NCBI RefSeq assembly: GCF_012933445.1
Contig: NZ_JABBNC010000036.1
Span: 44,310-108,309, forward strand
Length of the DNA stretch: 64,000 nt
Direction: 5' to 3'
From: Actinoplanes sp. TBRC 11911
GTDB taxonomy: Bacteria; Actinomycetota; Actinomycetes; Mycobacteriales; Micromonosporaceae
Shown: piece after piece, positions 10,730 through 19,465 of the stretch
How the letters are laid out: every line of letters begins with the position of its first letter
Numbering within the stretch: position 1 is the stretch's first letter
Notes under the pieces: generated by a model
What the model was told of the DNA's origin: nothing
The model's database searches: none
What the model saw: the letters and a program-made list of their open reading frames with translations, nothing else
Translations under genes and position numbers: made by a program

Positions 10730-11110
10730 CAGGGTAGCGGCAGCACCGGCGGCAGTGGCGGCAGCGGCAGTGGCGGCAGCGGCAGTGGCAGTGGTGGTGG
10801 CGACGGCGGCAGTGGCGGCAGTGCCGGCGGTGGCAGTGGTGGTGGCGACGGCGGCAGTGGCGGCAGTGCCGGCGGTGGCAGTGGCGGTGGCGACGGCGGC
10901 AGTGGCGGCAGTGCCGGCGGTGGCAGTGGTGGTGGCGACGGCGGCGGTGGCGGCAGTGCCGGCGGTGGCAGTGGTGGTGGCGACGGCGGCGGTGGCGGCA
11001 GTGCCGGCGGTGGCAGTGGTGGTGGCGACGGCGGCCGCGGCGGCTGCGGCGGCTGCGGCAATGGCGGTGGCGGCGGCAGCGGCAGTGGCAGCGGCAGCGG
11101 CAGCGGCAGC
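10730..11110. repeat. GGC-rich minisatellite, six 45-bp units
   Basis: CGACGGCGGC recurs at 10801, 10846, 10891, 10936, 10981 and 11026, an exact 45-bp period, flanked by shorter GGCAGT/GGCAGC runs. Because 45 is a multiple of three, several frames stay open on both strands (Gly/Ser, Ala/Val, or Pro/Leu-rich). The Gly/Ser frame from 10517 would give a 15-residue GGS-type repeat, but it has no ribosome-binding site and no recognisable N-terminal domain. I treat it as non-coding. Confidence 0.85.
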
Positions 11111-11202
11111 GGCAGCGGAGATCATCGCCGACAAGCCGGCGCGACCACGCCAACGCCGAGGCTGACCGTGTGCGCGCGGGGCTCGTTGGTCGCGGCTGGT
11201 GG

Positions 11203-14157
11203 TTAGAACAGGGCTGTGGGGTCTACCTCGACGCGGGCTGCGGCTGTTGACTTTCGGGCGCTGCGTACGGCGGAGGCCTCGTGTAAAGCGTGCGCCATCG
11301 CTGCCGCGCGGGACCGGGGGACGCGGATCAACATGCGCTCCTGGTCGTCCTGGGCCGGGACCGGGCCGAGCAACTCGGCGTCGGCGGGCAGCCGCGCGGC
11401 GTCCAGCAGCTCCGACACCGCGGCCGTCGTGCCGGTGACGGAGGCGAAGCGGGCCGCCGGGGGGAAGCCCAGCTCGCGCCGTTCGGCCAGTTCCCGAGCC
11501 GCGAACCAGCCCGGATCCCACCGCAGCAGCGCCTGCACCGAGGCCAGGCCACCGTCGGCGACCACCACCACCCGGCCACCCTCGCGCGAGGGCCGGGCCA
11601 GGGCGGCCGCGTTCAGCCAGCGGCGCATCGTCTCCTCGGCGGCGCGCAGGTCGGCGCGGGTCAGCAGCGCCCACGTGTCCAGCAGCAGCACCGCGCCGTA
11701 GCCGCCGATCGCGACCGGCTCGGCGCCCGGCGTGGCGACCACGACGGCGGCCTCGTCCGGCACGGTCTCCAGGATCTCGTCGCGGCCGGACGTGCGCACG
11801 GTAGCGCCCGGGAAAGCACGACCCAATTCCTCCGCCGTACGCCTCGCCCCCGTCACCGACGCCCGCAGACGCCGGTTTCCGCAGGCGGGGCACGCGTAGT
11901 CGGCGGCCGCGCGGCCACACCAGTGGCAGGTCGGCACGGCCCGCGCCCCGGCCAGCCCTAGCGGTCCCGAGCAATGCGGGCATCGGGCGGGCGTCCGGCA
12001 CTCGGCGCACGCCACCGACGGCAGATAGCCCCGCCGCGGCACCTGGACCAGCACCGGCGCCCCGGCCTGTAGCGCCTGCCGCGCGGTCTGCCACGCCAGG
12101 CTGGGCAGCCGGGCGGTCGCGGCGCCGGGGTCGCGGGCGAGCTGCGGGTCGTCGCCGGTCGGGGCGATGGCGGGCATCCGAGCGCGCAGGACGTCCCGGG
12201 CGGCGGCGATCTCCTTGGCCCAGCCGGTTTCCAGCAAGAGCTGGCCTTCCCCGGTACGCGCATACCCCGCAACGAGCGCCGCCGCGTCGGCCAGCTGGGC
12301 CCGTGTCAGCAGGACCTCGCGGGCGTGCGGATACGGTGACCGCGGCTCGCCGTGCAGGTCGTCGCCGTCGTCCCAGATGACCACGAGGCCGAGCTTGGCG
12401 ACGGGCGCCCACATGGCGGCACGGGTCCCGGCCACCACGGGCACGCGATGCCGGCTGGCGGCGAGGAAACGCCGATACCGCTCGGCGGGCCCGAGAGCCG
12501 CGTTGAGCGCGACATGCTGCCCCGGCCCGAGCACGGCGGCCAGCGCGCGGTCGACGCGGTCCAGGTCACGAGCGTCCGCGACCACGATGACCACGCCCCG
12601 CCCGGCCCGCACGGTCGCGGCGGCCGCCTCGGCGATCCGCGTCGCCCACTCCTCACCCGGCAGCGCGGCCCAGACAGCCCGCGCGGGCCGCCCCTCGGAC
12701 AGCGCACGCAGGTAGGCCCCGCCCGAGCGGTAGCGCGCCCACCCGGAGAAATCCAGCGACGCCTCAGAGTCCACTTCGGACCCGGGGGCCGCCGCGGTCG
12801 GGTGTTCGCCGGGCACGGGGGCGTGTGCGTCTCTCGCGGTGAGCGAGTTGGCGACGACTGCGGGCCTGGCGGGATCCGGGGCAGTGAGCTGGTCGCGGCC
12901 GTCGACCGCAGGCGTGTGCAGGTCAGTTGACGCGAGTGCTTCGCGGGTGGTGGCCCCGCGGGTGCGGCGGTCCGTGGCGGTGTGCGTGTGCGCGGCGGCG
13001 GCCAGGTCTGTCGGCGCGGGCGTGTCGCGGGTGGTGGCTGCGGGGGCGTGGAGCTGGTCGGGGGTGCCGACCGCGGGCGTCCGCGGGTCTGTGGTCGCGA
13101 GCGCGTCGCGGGTGGTGGCTGCGGGGGCGTGGAGCTGGTCGGGGGTGCCGACCGCGGGCGTCCGCGGGTCTGTGGGCGCGGGCGTGTCGCGGGTGGTGGC
13201 TGCGGGGGCGTGGAGCTGGTCGGGGGTGCCGACCGCGGGCGTCCGCGGGTCTGTGGGCGCGGGCGTGCCGGGGGTGGTGGCTGCGGGGGTGTGGGAATCG
13301 GTGGGCGGGGGCGTGTCGGGGGCGGCGACCGCGAGCGTGTGCGGGTCTGTGGAGGGGAACGTGTCGCGGCTGGTGGCTGCCGCGGTCTCGGGGCCCGTGG
13401 CGCTGGGCTGGTCGGGGGCGGTGGTCGCTGGGGTGTGCGGGTCGGTGGCCGCAGGCGTGTCGGGGGTTGTGGGGGTGTCGGGGTCTGTGGCGGTGAACTG
13501 GCCGCGGCCGTCGACCGCAGCCGTGTGCGGGGCTGTGGAGGGGGTGGTGGCTGCGTGGGTGTGGGGCTCTGTGGTGGTGCGCGTGTGGGCGGTGGCCAGG
13601 TCTGTGGACGCGATGGTGTTGCGGGTGGTGGCTGCCCCGGTCTCGGGGCCCGCGGGGCTGAGCTGGTCGTGGGCGGTGGCCGCGGTGGTGTGCGGGTCGG
13701 TGGGCGCGAGCGGGTCGGGGGCCGCAGCCGCGCGGGTGTCGAGATCCGGGGCGGCGGGCTGCTTGGGGGCCTCCGCCTCGACGCGGGCGTGCCGGGGTGG
13801 GACGGCCAGGCGGAGCACGTCGCACAGGTTGCCGGCGTAGCGGTCGGCCATCGCGCGGGCCAGCCGGGCGATCTCCGGGTCGAGCACCTGCTCCGGCGAG
13901 ACCACCTTGTCGAGGAAGGCCAGCTTGCCGTCGTGCGGGGAGGACTCGGCGCGTTCCAGCAGGAAGCCGCTCACCAGCTGGCCGGCGAACCGCACCTTCA
14001 CCCGCACGCCGGGCCGGGCGATCGCGTCGTCGGCGGTGGACACCAAATAGTCGAAGGGGCGGTCGAGATGCGGCAGCGGCACGTCGACGCTGACCCGCGC
14101 CACGGGCAGCCGGGTGGCCGGCTCCCGCGGGGTGCGCGTGCTCTTCGTCGTCGTCAT
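11203..14157 (-). CDS. priA: PriA-family primosomal protein, helicase motifs degenerate, with long repeat insert
   Basis: Replication-restart protein family. The N-terminal 3'-DNA-binding domain (VARVSVDVPLPHLDRPFDYL, RVKVRFAGQLVSGFLLE) is followed by about 280 residues of Ala/Thr/Pro/Asp-rich low-complexity sequence containing 27-residue tandem repeats, then the helicase-like core. The Walker A position reads LPGEEWATR and the DEAH position WDDGDD, so ATP hydrolysis is unlikely, as known for actinobacterial PriA. An eight-cysteine zinc-binding region is intact (CAECRTPARCPHC ... CHWCGRAAADYACPAC). I start at ATG 14157 (MTTTKSTRTP); in-frame alternatives lie at 14166 and 14193. It is oriented against all its core-gene neighbours. 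Confidence 0.9.
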   Translation of the reverse strand: MTTTKSTRTPREPATRLPVARVSVDVPLPHLDRPFDYLVSTADDAIARPGVRVKVRFAGQLVSGFLLERAESSPHDGKLAFLDKVVSPEQVLDPEIARLARAMADRYAGNLCDVLRLAVPPRHARVEAEAPKQPAAPDLDTRAAAAPDPLAPTDPHTTAATAHDQLSPAGPETGAATTRNTIASTDLATAHTRTTTEPHTHAATTPSTAPHTAAVDGRGQFTATDPDTPTTPDTPAATDPHTPATTAPDQPSATGPETAAATSRDTFPSTDPHTLAVAAPDTPPPTDSHTPAATTPGTPAPTDPRTPAVGTPDQLHAPAATTRDTPAPTDPRTPAVGTPDQLHAPAATTRDALATTDPRTPAVGTPDQLHAPAATTRDTPAPTDLAAAAHTHTATDRRTRGATTREALASTDLHTPAVDGRDQLTAPDPARPAVVANSLTARDAHAPVPGEHPTAAAPGSEVDSEASLDFSGWARYRSGGAYLRALSEGRPARAVWAALPGEEWATRIAEAAAATVRAGRGVVIVVADARDLDRVDRALAAVLGPGQHVALNAALGPAERYRRFLAASRHRVPVVAGTRAAMWAPVAKLGLVVIWDDGDDLHGEPRSPYPHAREVLLTRAQLADAAALVAGYARTGEGQLLLETGWAKEIAAARDVLRARMPAIAPTGDDPQLARDPGAATARLPSLAWQTARQALQAGAPVLVQVPRRGYLPSVACAECRTPARCPHCSGPLGLAGARAVPTCHWCGRAAADYACPACGNRRLRASVTGARRTAEELGRAFPGATVRTSGRDEILETVPDEAAVVVATPGAEPVAIGGYGAVLLLDTWALLTRADLRAAEETMRRWLNAAALARPSREGGRVVVVADGGLASVQALLRWDPGWFAARELAERRELGFPPAARFASVTGTTAAVSELLDAARLPADAELLGPVPAQDDQERMLIRVPRSRAAAMAHALHEASAVRSARKSTAAARVEVDPTALF
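13015..13290. repeat. 81-bp tandem repeat inside priA
   Basis: TCGCGGGTGGTGGCTGCGGG recurs at 13025, 13106 and 13187, with a diverged copy at 13268, an exact 81-bp (27-codon) period. It encodes a repeating TPAPTDPRTPAVGTPDQLHA-type segment in the linker between the DNA-binding and helicase-like domains. Looser copies extend over about 12930-13720. Confidence 0.9.
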
Positions 14158-14245
14158 GCCGTGCATTGTGCCCGGCGGGTCCGACAGTTCCACAGACGCG
14201 CTGGCGGGGCGGCGCGCTCCGGACGGGATCGGCCATGCTGGAGTC

Positions 14246-15445
14246 GTGGATGCTATTCAAGCTGTTGAATTCCTGCTTACGCCCCGGATGAGCCGCGACC
14301 CGGCGCCCGCCTATGCCGCCCTGCACGCCCACGGGCCGATCGTCGCGGGCGGGCCGGGCCTCTTCTTCGTCTGCGGCTACGAGGCCGTCGCCGGCGTCCT
14401 GCGCGACCCCCAGGCCCGCACCCGGCTGCCGATCGAGGGTGACTTCGGGCGGGCCGTCGCGCTGTTCGACGACTCGATGCTGCGGTCCGATCCGCCGCAC
14501 CACACCCGCATGCGGCGGCTCGCGTCCGGCGTCTTCACCGCGCGGCGGGTGGCCGGCCTCCAGGACACGATCACCGGGCAGGTTGCCGAGATCATTGACG
14601 GGCTCCCGGCGTACGGGATCGGGAATGCCGTTGATCTGATGACGCACCTGGCGTACCCGTTGCCGATCGCGGTGATCACCGCGCTGCTGGGGGTGCCGGA
14701 GGGGGACCGCGGCATGTTCCGGCGGCTGGCCACCGACCTCACCGCGGTGCTCGAGGTGCGCTGGACCATGGCGGACCAGGTCAAGGCCGACGCGGCCGCG
14801 GAGGAGCTGGAGGACTATTTTCAGCATTTAGTGGACGTCAGGCGGAAAAATCCGGCGGGCGACCTGGTGACCGCGCTCGCCGAGGCGCACGAAGCCGACG
14901 GCGACACCCTGACCGCCCGGGAACTGCTCGGCAACCTCGCGCTGCTGCTGGTCGCGGGCTTCGAGACGACCACCAACCTGCTGGCCAACGGCGTCGTGCT
15001 GCTGCTCGACCATCCCGGGTACGCCACCGCGCTGCGCGACGATCCGGGACGGGCACCGGCGTACGTGGAAGAGATTTTGCGGGTTGATTCCCCGGTGCAG
15101 GCGACGGTTCGGTTCTTCGAGCAGCCGGCCCGGGTCGGCGGCATCACCGTGGCCCGGCACGACGAGCTCACGCTGTTGCTCGGCGCCGCGAACCGCGACC
15201 CGGCCCGGTTCGCGAACCCGTCCGCCTTCGACCCGGACCGGCCGCGGAACGCGCCGCTCAGTTTCGGCGCCGGCGAGCACTACTGCCTGGGCGCCCCGCT
15301 GGCCCGGCTGGAGGCGCAGGTCGCGCTGCCGGCGTTGCTGCGTGCCTTCCCGGCGATGGCCCTGGTGGGACGCCCGCGACGCCGCGATCGGATGAACCTG
15401 CGCGGCTGGGACACGCTGATCGTCGACCTGCACGGGGCTCCGTAG
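14246..15445 (+). CDS. Cytochrome P450
   Basis: Heme monooxygenase of 399 aa, substrate unknown. Diagnostic motifs are the I-helix oxygen-binding LLLVAGFETTTN (residues ~232-243), the K-helix ExxR in VEEILRVDSPV, and the heme-ligand loop SFGAGEHYCLGAPLAR with the axial Cys. GTG 14246 is chosen because GGAG lies four bases upstream and the protein then starts where bacterial P450s do; ATG 14288 is an alternative. It lies divergent from priA and upstream of def with no redox partner nearby, so it must use ferredoxin from elsewhere. Confidence 0.95.
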   Translation: MDAIQAVEFLLTPRMSRDPAPAYAALHAHGPIVAGGPGLFFVCGYEAVAGVLRDPQARTRLPIEGDFGRAVALFDDSMLRSDPPHHTRMRRLASGVFTARRVAGLQDTITGQVAEIIDGLPAYGIGNAVDLMTHLAYPLPIAVITALLGVPEGDRGMFRRLATDLTAVLEVRWTMADQVKADAAAEELEDYFQHLVDVRRKNPAGDLVTALAEAHEADGDTLTARELLGNLALLLVAGFETTTNLLANGVVLLLDHPGYATALRDDPGRAPAYVEEILRVDSPVQATVRFFEQPARVGGITVARHDELTLLLGAANRDPARFANPSAFDPDRPRNAPLSFGAGEHYCLGAPLARLEAQVALPALLRAFPAMALVGRPRRRDRMNLRGWDTLIVDLHGAP

Positions 15446-15448
15446 ACT
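15443..15448 (+). promoter_or_regulatory. Candidate -10 for def-fmt-rsmB
   Basis: TAGACT overlaps the P450 stop codon. A transcript starting about seven bases later would carry the AGGAG that precedes the def GTG. Confidence 0.4.
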
Positions 15449-15485
15449 GGACATGCCGAACCCATCGACCCAGGAGTCTGCCCGC

Positions 15486-16037
15486 GTGACCGTCCAGCCC
15501 ATCCGTCTCTTCGGCGATCCGGTGCTCCGGACCCCGGCCGATCCTGTTGTCGATTTCGACAAAGAACTCCGCAACCTCGTACGGGACCTGGTCGAGACCA
15601 TGCAGGACGAGGGCGGTGCGGGTCTCGCGGCGCCGCAGCTCGGCGTCGGCTTACGGCTTTTCGCCTTCGACGTGGACGACGTCGTGGGGCACATCATCAA
15701 CCCGGTGCTGTCGTTCCCGGACGACGAGGAGCAGGACGGCCCCGAGGGCTGCCTGTCCATCCCGGGGGTCTACATCGACACCAAGCGCCGGCAGCACGTG
15801 GTCGCGGCCGGCTTCAACGAGTTCGGCGACCCGCTGCAGGTGGTCGGCACCGGGCTGATGGCGCGCTGCGTGCAGCACGAGACCGATCACCTGGACGGCG
15901 TCCTGTTCCTGGACCGGCTGGACGCCGCGGCCCGTAAGGAAGCGATGAAGCAGATCCGCGCCGCCGAATGGTATGACGCGGCCAAACCGCCGACCGTCAA
16001 GCAGAGCCCGCACAGCATCTTCGGGATCGGGCGGTGA
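15486..16037 (+). CDS. def: Peptide deformylase
   Basis: Removes the formyl group from nascent N-termini. All three metal/active-site motifs are present: GGAGLAAPQLGVG (motif 1), EGCLSIPG (motif 2, Cys ligand) and QHETDHLDG (motif 3, HExxH-type). GTG 15486 is taken because AGGAG is correctly placed upstream and the product (183 aa) begins VTVQPIRLFGDPVLR as in the family; ATG 15453 would add 11 residues. The stop overlaps the fmt GTG by four bases. Confidence 0.96.
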   Translation: MTVQPIRLFGDPVLRTPADPVVDFDKELRNLVRDLVETMQDEGGAGLAAPQLGVGLRLFAFDVDDVVGHIINPVLSFPDDEEQDGPEGCLSIPGVYIDTKRRQHVVAAGFNEFGDPLQVVGTGLMARCVQHETDHLDGVLFLDRLDAAARKEAMKQIRAAEWYDAAKPPTVKQSPHSIFGIGR

Positions 16038-16969
16038 CCGGCTTGCGGCTCGTCTTCGCCGGTACGCCGGCCGTCGCCGTTCCCAGCCTGGACGCGATCG
16101 CCGCGTCCGGGCACGAGCTGGTGGCCGTGGTCACCCGTCCGGACGCGCCGGCCGGGCGTGGTCGTCATCTGGTGCGCTCGCCCGCCGGGGCCTGGGCCGA
16201 CGAGCACGGCGTCGAGGTGCTCACCCCGCAGCGGCCGCGCGAGCCGGAGTTCCAGGAGCGGCTGCGGCAGCTCGCGCCCGATTGTGTGCCCGTGGTGGCG
16301 TACGGGGCGCTGGTCCCGCCGACCGCCCTGGAGATCCCGCGACACGGATGGGTGAATCTGCACTTCTCGCTGCTGCCCGCCTGGCGCGGTGCGGCGCCGG
16401 TGCAGCACGCCGTCCTGCACGGCGACGAGGTGACCGGGGCCAGCGTCTTCGAGCTGGAGGCCGGGCTCGACACCGGCCCGGTGTACGGGACGCTGACCGA
16501 GGACATCCGGCCCGCCGACACGTCCGGTGACCTGCTCGAACGGCTTGCCACCGAGGGGGCCGGCCTGCTCGTGGCGGTGCTCGACGCGATCGCCGACGGC
16601 AGCGCGCGGGCGCACCCGCAGCCCGCCGACGGCGTCACGACGGCGCCCAAGCTGACCGTCGAGGACGCGCGCGTGCGCTGGGGCGACCCGGCGTTCGCGG
16701 TGGACCGGCGGATCCGGGCCTGCACGCCCGCGCCGGGTGCGTGGACGACGCTACGCGACGACCGGCTCAAGCTGGGCCCGGTCCGGCCGGTGGCGAACGG
16801 TCCGCGGCTGGCGCCGGGTGAGTTGCTGGTGGAGCGGGCTCAGGTGCTCGCCGGCACGGCCACCACCCCGGTCGTGCTGGGTGAGGTGCGCGCCGCCGGA
16901 AAGAAGGCGATGCCGGCCACCGACTGGGCCCGGGGGCTGCGCATCCAGCCGGGGGAGACGCTCGTATGA
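16034..16969 (+). CDS. fmt: Methionyl-tRNA formyltransferase
   Basis: Formylates initiator Met-tRNA with 10-formyl-THF. The catalytic-core motif LHFSLLPAWRGAAPVQHA and the N-terminal LRLVFAGTPAVAVPSLDA are clear; the C-terminal OB-fold-like tRNA-binding domain follows from about residue 205. It overlaps def and rsmB by ATGA/GTGA junctions, so the three are translationally coupled. Its last 20 bases belong to a repeat that also forms the rsmB start region. Confidence 0.97.
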   Translation: MTGLRLVFAGTPAVAVPSLDAIAASGHELVAVVTRPDAPAGRGRHLVRSPAGAWADEHGVEVLTPQRPREPEFQERLRQLAPDCVPVVAYGALVPPTALEIPRHGWVNLHFSLLPAWRGAAPVQHAVLHGDEVTGASVFELEAGLDTGPVYGTLTEDIRPADTSGDLLERLATEGAGLLVAVLDAIADGSARAHPQPADGVTTAPKLTVEDARVRWGDPAFAVDRRIRACTPAPGAWTTLRDDRLKLGPVRPVANGPRLAPGELLVERAQVLAGTATTPVVLGEVRAAGKKAMPATDWARGLRIQPGETLV

Positions 16970-17040
16970 CTTCGCAGGATCCAGCCGGGGGAGACGCCCG
17001 TATGACATCGCAGGATCCGGCCGGGGGAGAACCCCGGATG
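16945..17040 (+). repeat. 36-bp triplicated translation-start module
   Basis: GATCCAGCCGGGGGAGACGC-type units ending in ATGA recur with a 36-bp period so that ATGs fall at 16966, 17002 and 17038, each with GGGGGAGA or GGGGGAGA-like Shine-Dalgarno sequence about eight bases upstream. The first unit is the 3' end of fmt. Confidence 0.85.
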
Positions 17041-18510
17041 AGCTCGCACAAAGCCGATCGGCCGCACGGTTCGGGCCGGCCCCGGCGGTCCGGGGGGCCC
17101 GGGTACGAACGGGACACCCGCTCCGGACGGGCGCCGCGGGCCGGTCGCCCGCCGTCCGACCCGGCACGGCAGGCCGCTTACGAGGTGGTTGCGGCGGTGC
17201 ACCGGGACGACGCGTACGCGAACCTGGTGTTGCCGGAAATTCTGCGAAATATGGGCCTGGCCGGGCGGGACGCGGCGTTCGCGACCGAGCTCACCTACGG
17301 CACCCTGCGCGCGCTCGGCACCCTCGACCTGATCATCGCGGCCGCGGCCGGGCGTGAGGTCGCCCGGATCGACCCGCCGGCCCGCGACGCCCTGCGCCTG
17401 GGGGCGTACCAACTGCTGCACACCCGGGTGCCGGCGCACGCCGCGGTCAACCAGACGGTCGACCTGGTGCGGTCGGTGGCGCCCGGCGCGTCCGGCTTCG
17501 CCAACGCGGTGATGCGCACGATCGCCGAGACGCCGCTGGAGGCCTGGCTGGAGCGGCTCGCCCCGCCGTACGCCGAGGACCCGGTCGGCAACCTGTCGGT
17601 GCACCACAACCACCCGAAGTGGATCGTGCGGGCGTTCGCCGAGGCGCTCGGCGGCGACCTGGCCGAGACGGAACGCCTGCTCATCGAAGACAATCAGCCG
17701 CCGGTCGTGCACCTGTGCGCCCGGCCGGGACGCGCCGACGCGGTCGAGCTGGCCGATGAGGTGGGCGGCACACCAGGGGCCTTTTCCCCGTACGCGGTCT
17801 ATCTCAACGGTGGATCGCCCCGGGAGCTCGCCGCGATCGGGGACGGCCGCGCGCACGTCCAGGACGAGGGCTCGCAGCTGGTGGCGGCCGCGCTGCTGGC
17901 CGCGCCGATCGAGGGCCGCGACACCCGCTGGCTCGACCTGTGCGCCGGACCGGGCGGCAAGACCGGGCTGATCGGCTCGATCGCCAGTGCCCGCGGCGCC
18001 GAGGTGACCGCGGTGGAGGTGTCCGAGCACCGGGCCCGCCTGGTGGAACGCGCCACCGAGGGCATGCCGGTGACGGTGCTGCCGATGGACGGGCGCTCGG
18101 TGGGCCGCGACCCCGACCTGCCGGAGGAGTCGTTCGACCGGGTTTTGGTGGACGCGCCGTGCACCGGCCTCGGGTCGCTGCGCCGCCGTCCGGAGTCGCG
18201 CTGGCGCCGCTCGCCGGACGACCTGCCGCCGCTCACCAAGCTGCAGCGGGAACTCCTGGTGGCGGCGTTGCGGGCGGTCCGGCCGGGCGGTCTCGTGGCG
18301 TACGTGACCTGCTCCCCGCACATGGTCGAGACGCAGGTGACGGTGACCGAGGGCGCCCGCCGCGGCGGCGTCGAGGTCGACTTCGTGGACGCCCGCCCGC
18401 TGCTGCCGCCGGGCATGCCCGGTCTCGGCCAGGGCCCGACGGTGCAGCTGTGGCCGCACCGGCACGGCACCGACGCGATGTTCCTGGCGGTGCTGCGCCG
18501 GACCGCCTAG
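16966..18510 (+). CDS. rsmB: 16S rRNA (cytosine-967 C5)-methyltransferase, RsmB/Fmu
   Basis: SAM-dependent rRNA m5C methylase. An N-terminal NusB-like RNA-binding domain (residues ~65-200) precedes the Rossmann domain with LDLCAGPGGKTGLIG, the motif IV DAPCTGLGSLRRRPE and motif VI YVTCSPHMVET, which hold the two catalytic cysteines. The first ~60 residues are low-complexity and contain a duplicated MTSQDPAGG. Three in-frame ATGs (16966, 17002, 17038) each follow the same GGGGGAG ribosome-binding site, so the true start is ambiguous. The 3' end overlaps the converging lipoprotein gene by four bases. Confidence 0.95.
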   Translation: MTSQDPAGGDARMTSQDPAGGEPRMSSHKADRPHGSGRPRRSGGPGYERDTRSGRAPRAGRPPSDPARQAAYEVVAAVHRDDAYANLVLPEILRNMGLAGRDAAFATELTYGTLRALGTLDLIIAAAAGREVARIDPPARDALRLGAYQLLHTRVPAHAAVNQTVDLVRSVAPGASGFANAVMRTIAETPLEAWLERLAPPYAEDPVGNLSVHHNHPKWIVRAFAEALGGDLAETERLLIEDNQPPVVHLCARPGRADAVELADEVGGTPGAFSPYAVYLNGGSPRELAAIGDGRAHVQDEGSQLVAAALLAAPIEGRDTRWLDLCAGPGGKTGLIGSIASARGAEVTAVEVSEHRARLVERATEGMPVTVLPMDGRSVGRDPDLPEESFDRVLVDAPCTGLGSLRRRPESRWRRSPDDLPPLTKLQRELLVAALRAVRPGGLVAYVTCSPHMVETQVTVTEGARRGGVEVDFVDARPLLPPGMPGLGQGPTVQLWPHRHGTDAMFLAVLRRTA

Positions 18511-19370
18511 TCGGCGTACTGGATGGCGAGTTTGCCGGTTCCTGCCTTGCGGTAGGAACCGGTGACCTTGCGGGGTGCGAACCACAGGAAGCACCGCATC
18601 GCGTGATCGCCGAGGTTCCAGGTGTGCTCGTTCGGCTGGAAGGCCACCCAGCCCACCCGGTACTCCAGGTCACGGTTGTTCGGGACGCCGGCGAACCGGG
18701 CCAGGACGGGCGAGCAGCCCTTGTCCATCTCGGCGCGGCTGAAGTCGGAGTATTCCTTCTTCGGCGACACGTAAAGACCGGCGAACTCGGTGTCGTGCTT
18801 GCTCGCGCAGGGCACCGGATGCTCGTCCAGGCCGTCGTCGCTGCCGATCGTCGTGTTCGCGCAGGTCATCAGCAGCTTGCCGCCGGGCTTGAGGGTGCCC
18901 TTCATGCTGCCCTTGCGCTCGACGGCGACGCGGTCGATCGGCGACATCTCGCCGACGTCGCAGCGGATCCACCGGGCGCCCCCGGCCTGGGCCTCCGAGC
19001 TCGGCATCAGGGGGTGGATGACGACCCAGCCGGTGCGCCAATCGCCGCCCAGCCACGCGTTGACCTTTTTCGTGCACTCGGTGTAGGCCGAGTTGATCCA
19101 GGGCGTCGCCGAGGACACCTCGGCCGCGGTGAGGTCGAGCACGGCCGCCGTTTCCGCCTTGTGCGGCCCGGCGCAGGGGACCGGCTTGTACTCGTCGGCC
19201 AGGGCCTGCTCGGCGGTGTCGTCCAGGATGGCGTGGCAGGCGCCCGCGACGGGCCGGAACTGCTTGGCCGCGGGCATCGGACCCCACCCCTGGGTGATGT
19301 CGCCGCGCGCGCAGCCGGTCAGCAGCAGGATGAGGCCCAGCCCTAAGGCGGCCGCCCGTCGTCGCATCAC
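18507..19370 (-). CDS. Lipoprotein with two septum-formation-family (PF13845-like) repeats
   Basis: The product begins with a lipoprotein signal peptide (basic RRR, hydrophobic LGLILLLTGC lipobox). The mature part has two similar halves each with a Cys-x-x-x-His-x-x-Glu motif, PCAGPHKAET and PCASKHDTEF, as seen in actinobacterial 'septum formation' domain proteins, plus paired cysteines likely forming disulfides. Function is not established. Start GTG 19370 or ATG 19367, with GAGG upstream. It converges on rsmB. Confidence 0.8.
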   Translation of the reverse strand: MMRRRAAALGLGLILLLTGCARGDITQGWGPMPAAKQFRPVAGACHAILDDTAEQALADEYKPVPCAGPHKAETAAVLDLTAAEVSSATPWINSAYTECTKKVNAWLGGDWRTGWVVIHPLMPSSEAQAGGARWIRCDVGEMSPIDRVAVERKGSMKGTLKPGGKLLMTCANTTIGSDDGLDEHPVPCASKHDTEFAGLYVSPKKEYSDFSRAEMDKGCSPVLARFAGVPNNRDLEYRVGWVAFQPNEHTWNLGDHAMRCFLWFAPRKVTGSYRKAGTGKLAIQYAD

Positions 19371-19414
19371 TCGCTGCCTCCCCGTGGATCAAGCGCGGTC
19401 ACTGTACCGGGCGG

Positions 19415-19423
19415 TTATCCACA
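19415..19423 (+). promoter_or_regulatory. Perfect TTATCCACA DnaA-box sequence
   Basis: A single consensus DnaA box lies in the divergent gap between the lipoprotein gene and rpe. An isolated box may be chance. Confidence 0.25.
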
Positions 19424-19452
19424 GGGTGCGCGGAGGCCGGGAGCGTTCGGCC

Positions 19453-19458
19453 TAGACT
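19453..19458 (+). promoter_or_regulatory. Leaderless-type -10 for rpe
   Basis: TAGACT followed by seven bases and GTG 19466, the spacing expected when transcription starts at the initiation codon. It supports GTG 19466 over TTG 19460. Confidence 0.5.
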
Positions 19459-19465
19459 TTTGCGC

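Noticed and set aside
10468..11165. Long Pro-rich, Gly/Ser-rich and Ala/Val-rich frames in the metK-priA gap
   Set aside because: All come from one 45-bp repeat whose length is a multiple of three; no start signals and no non-repeat domain.
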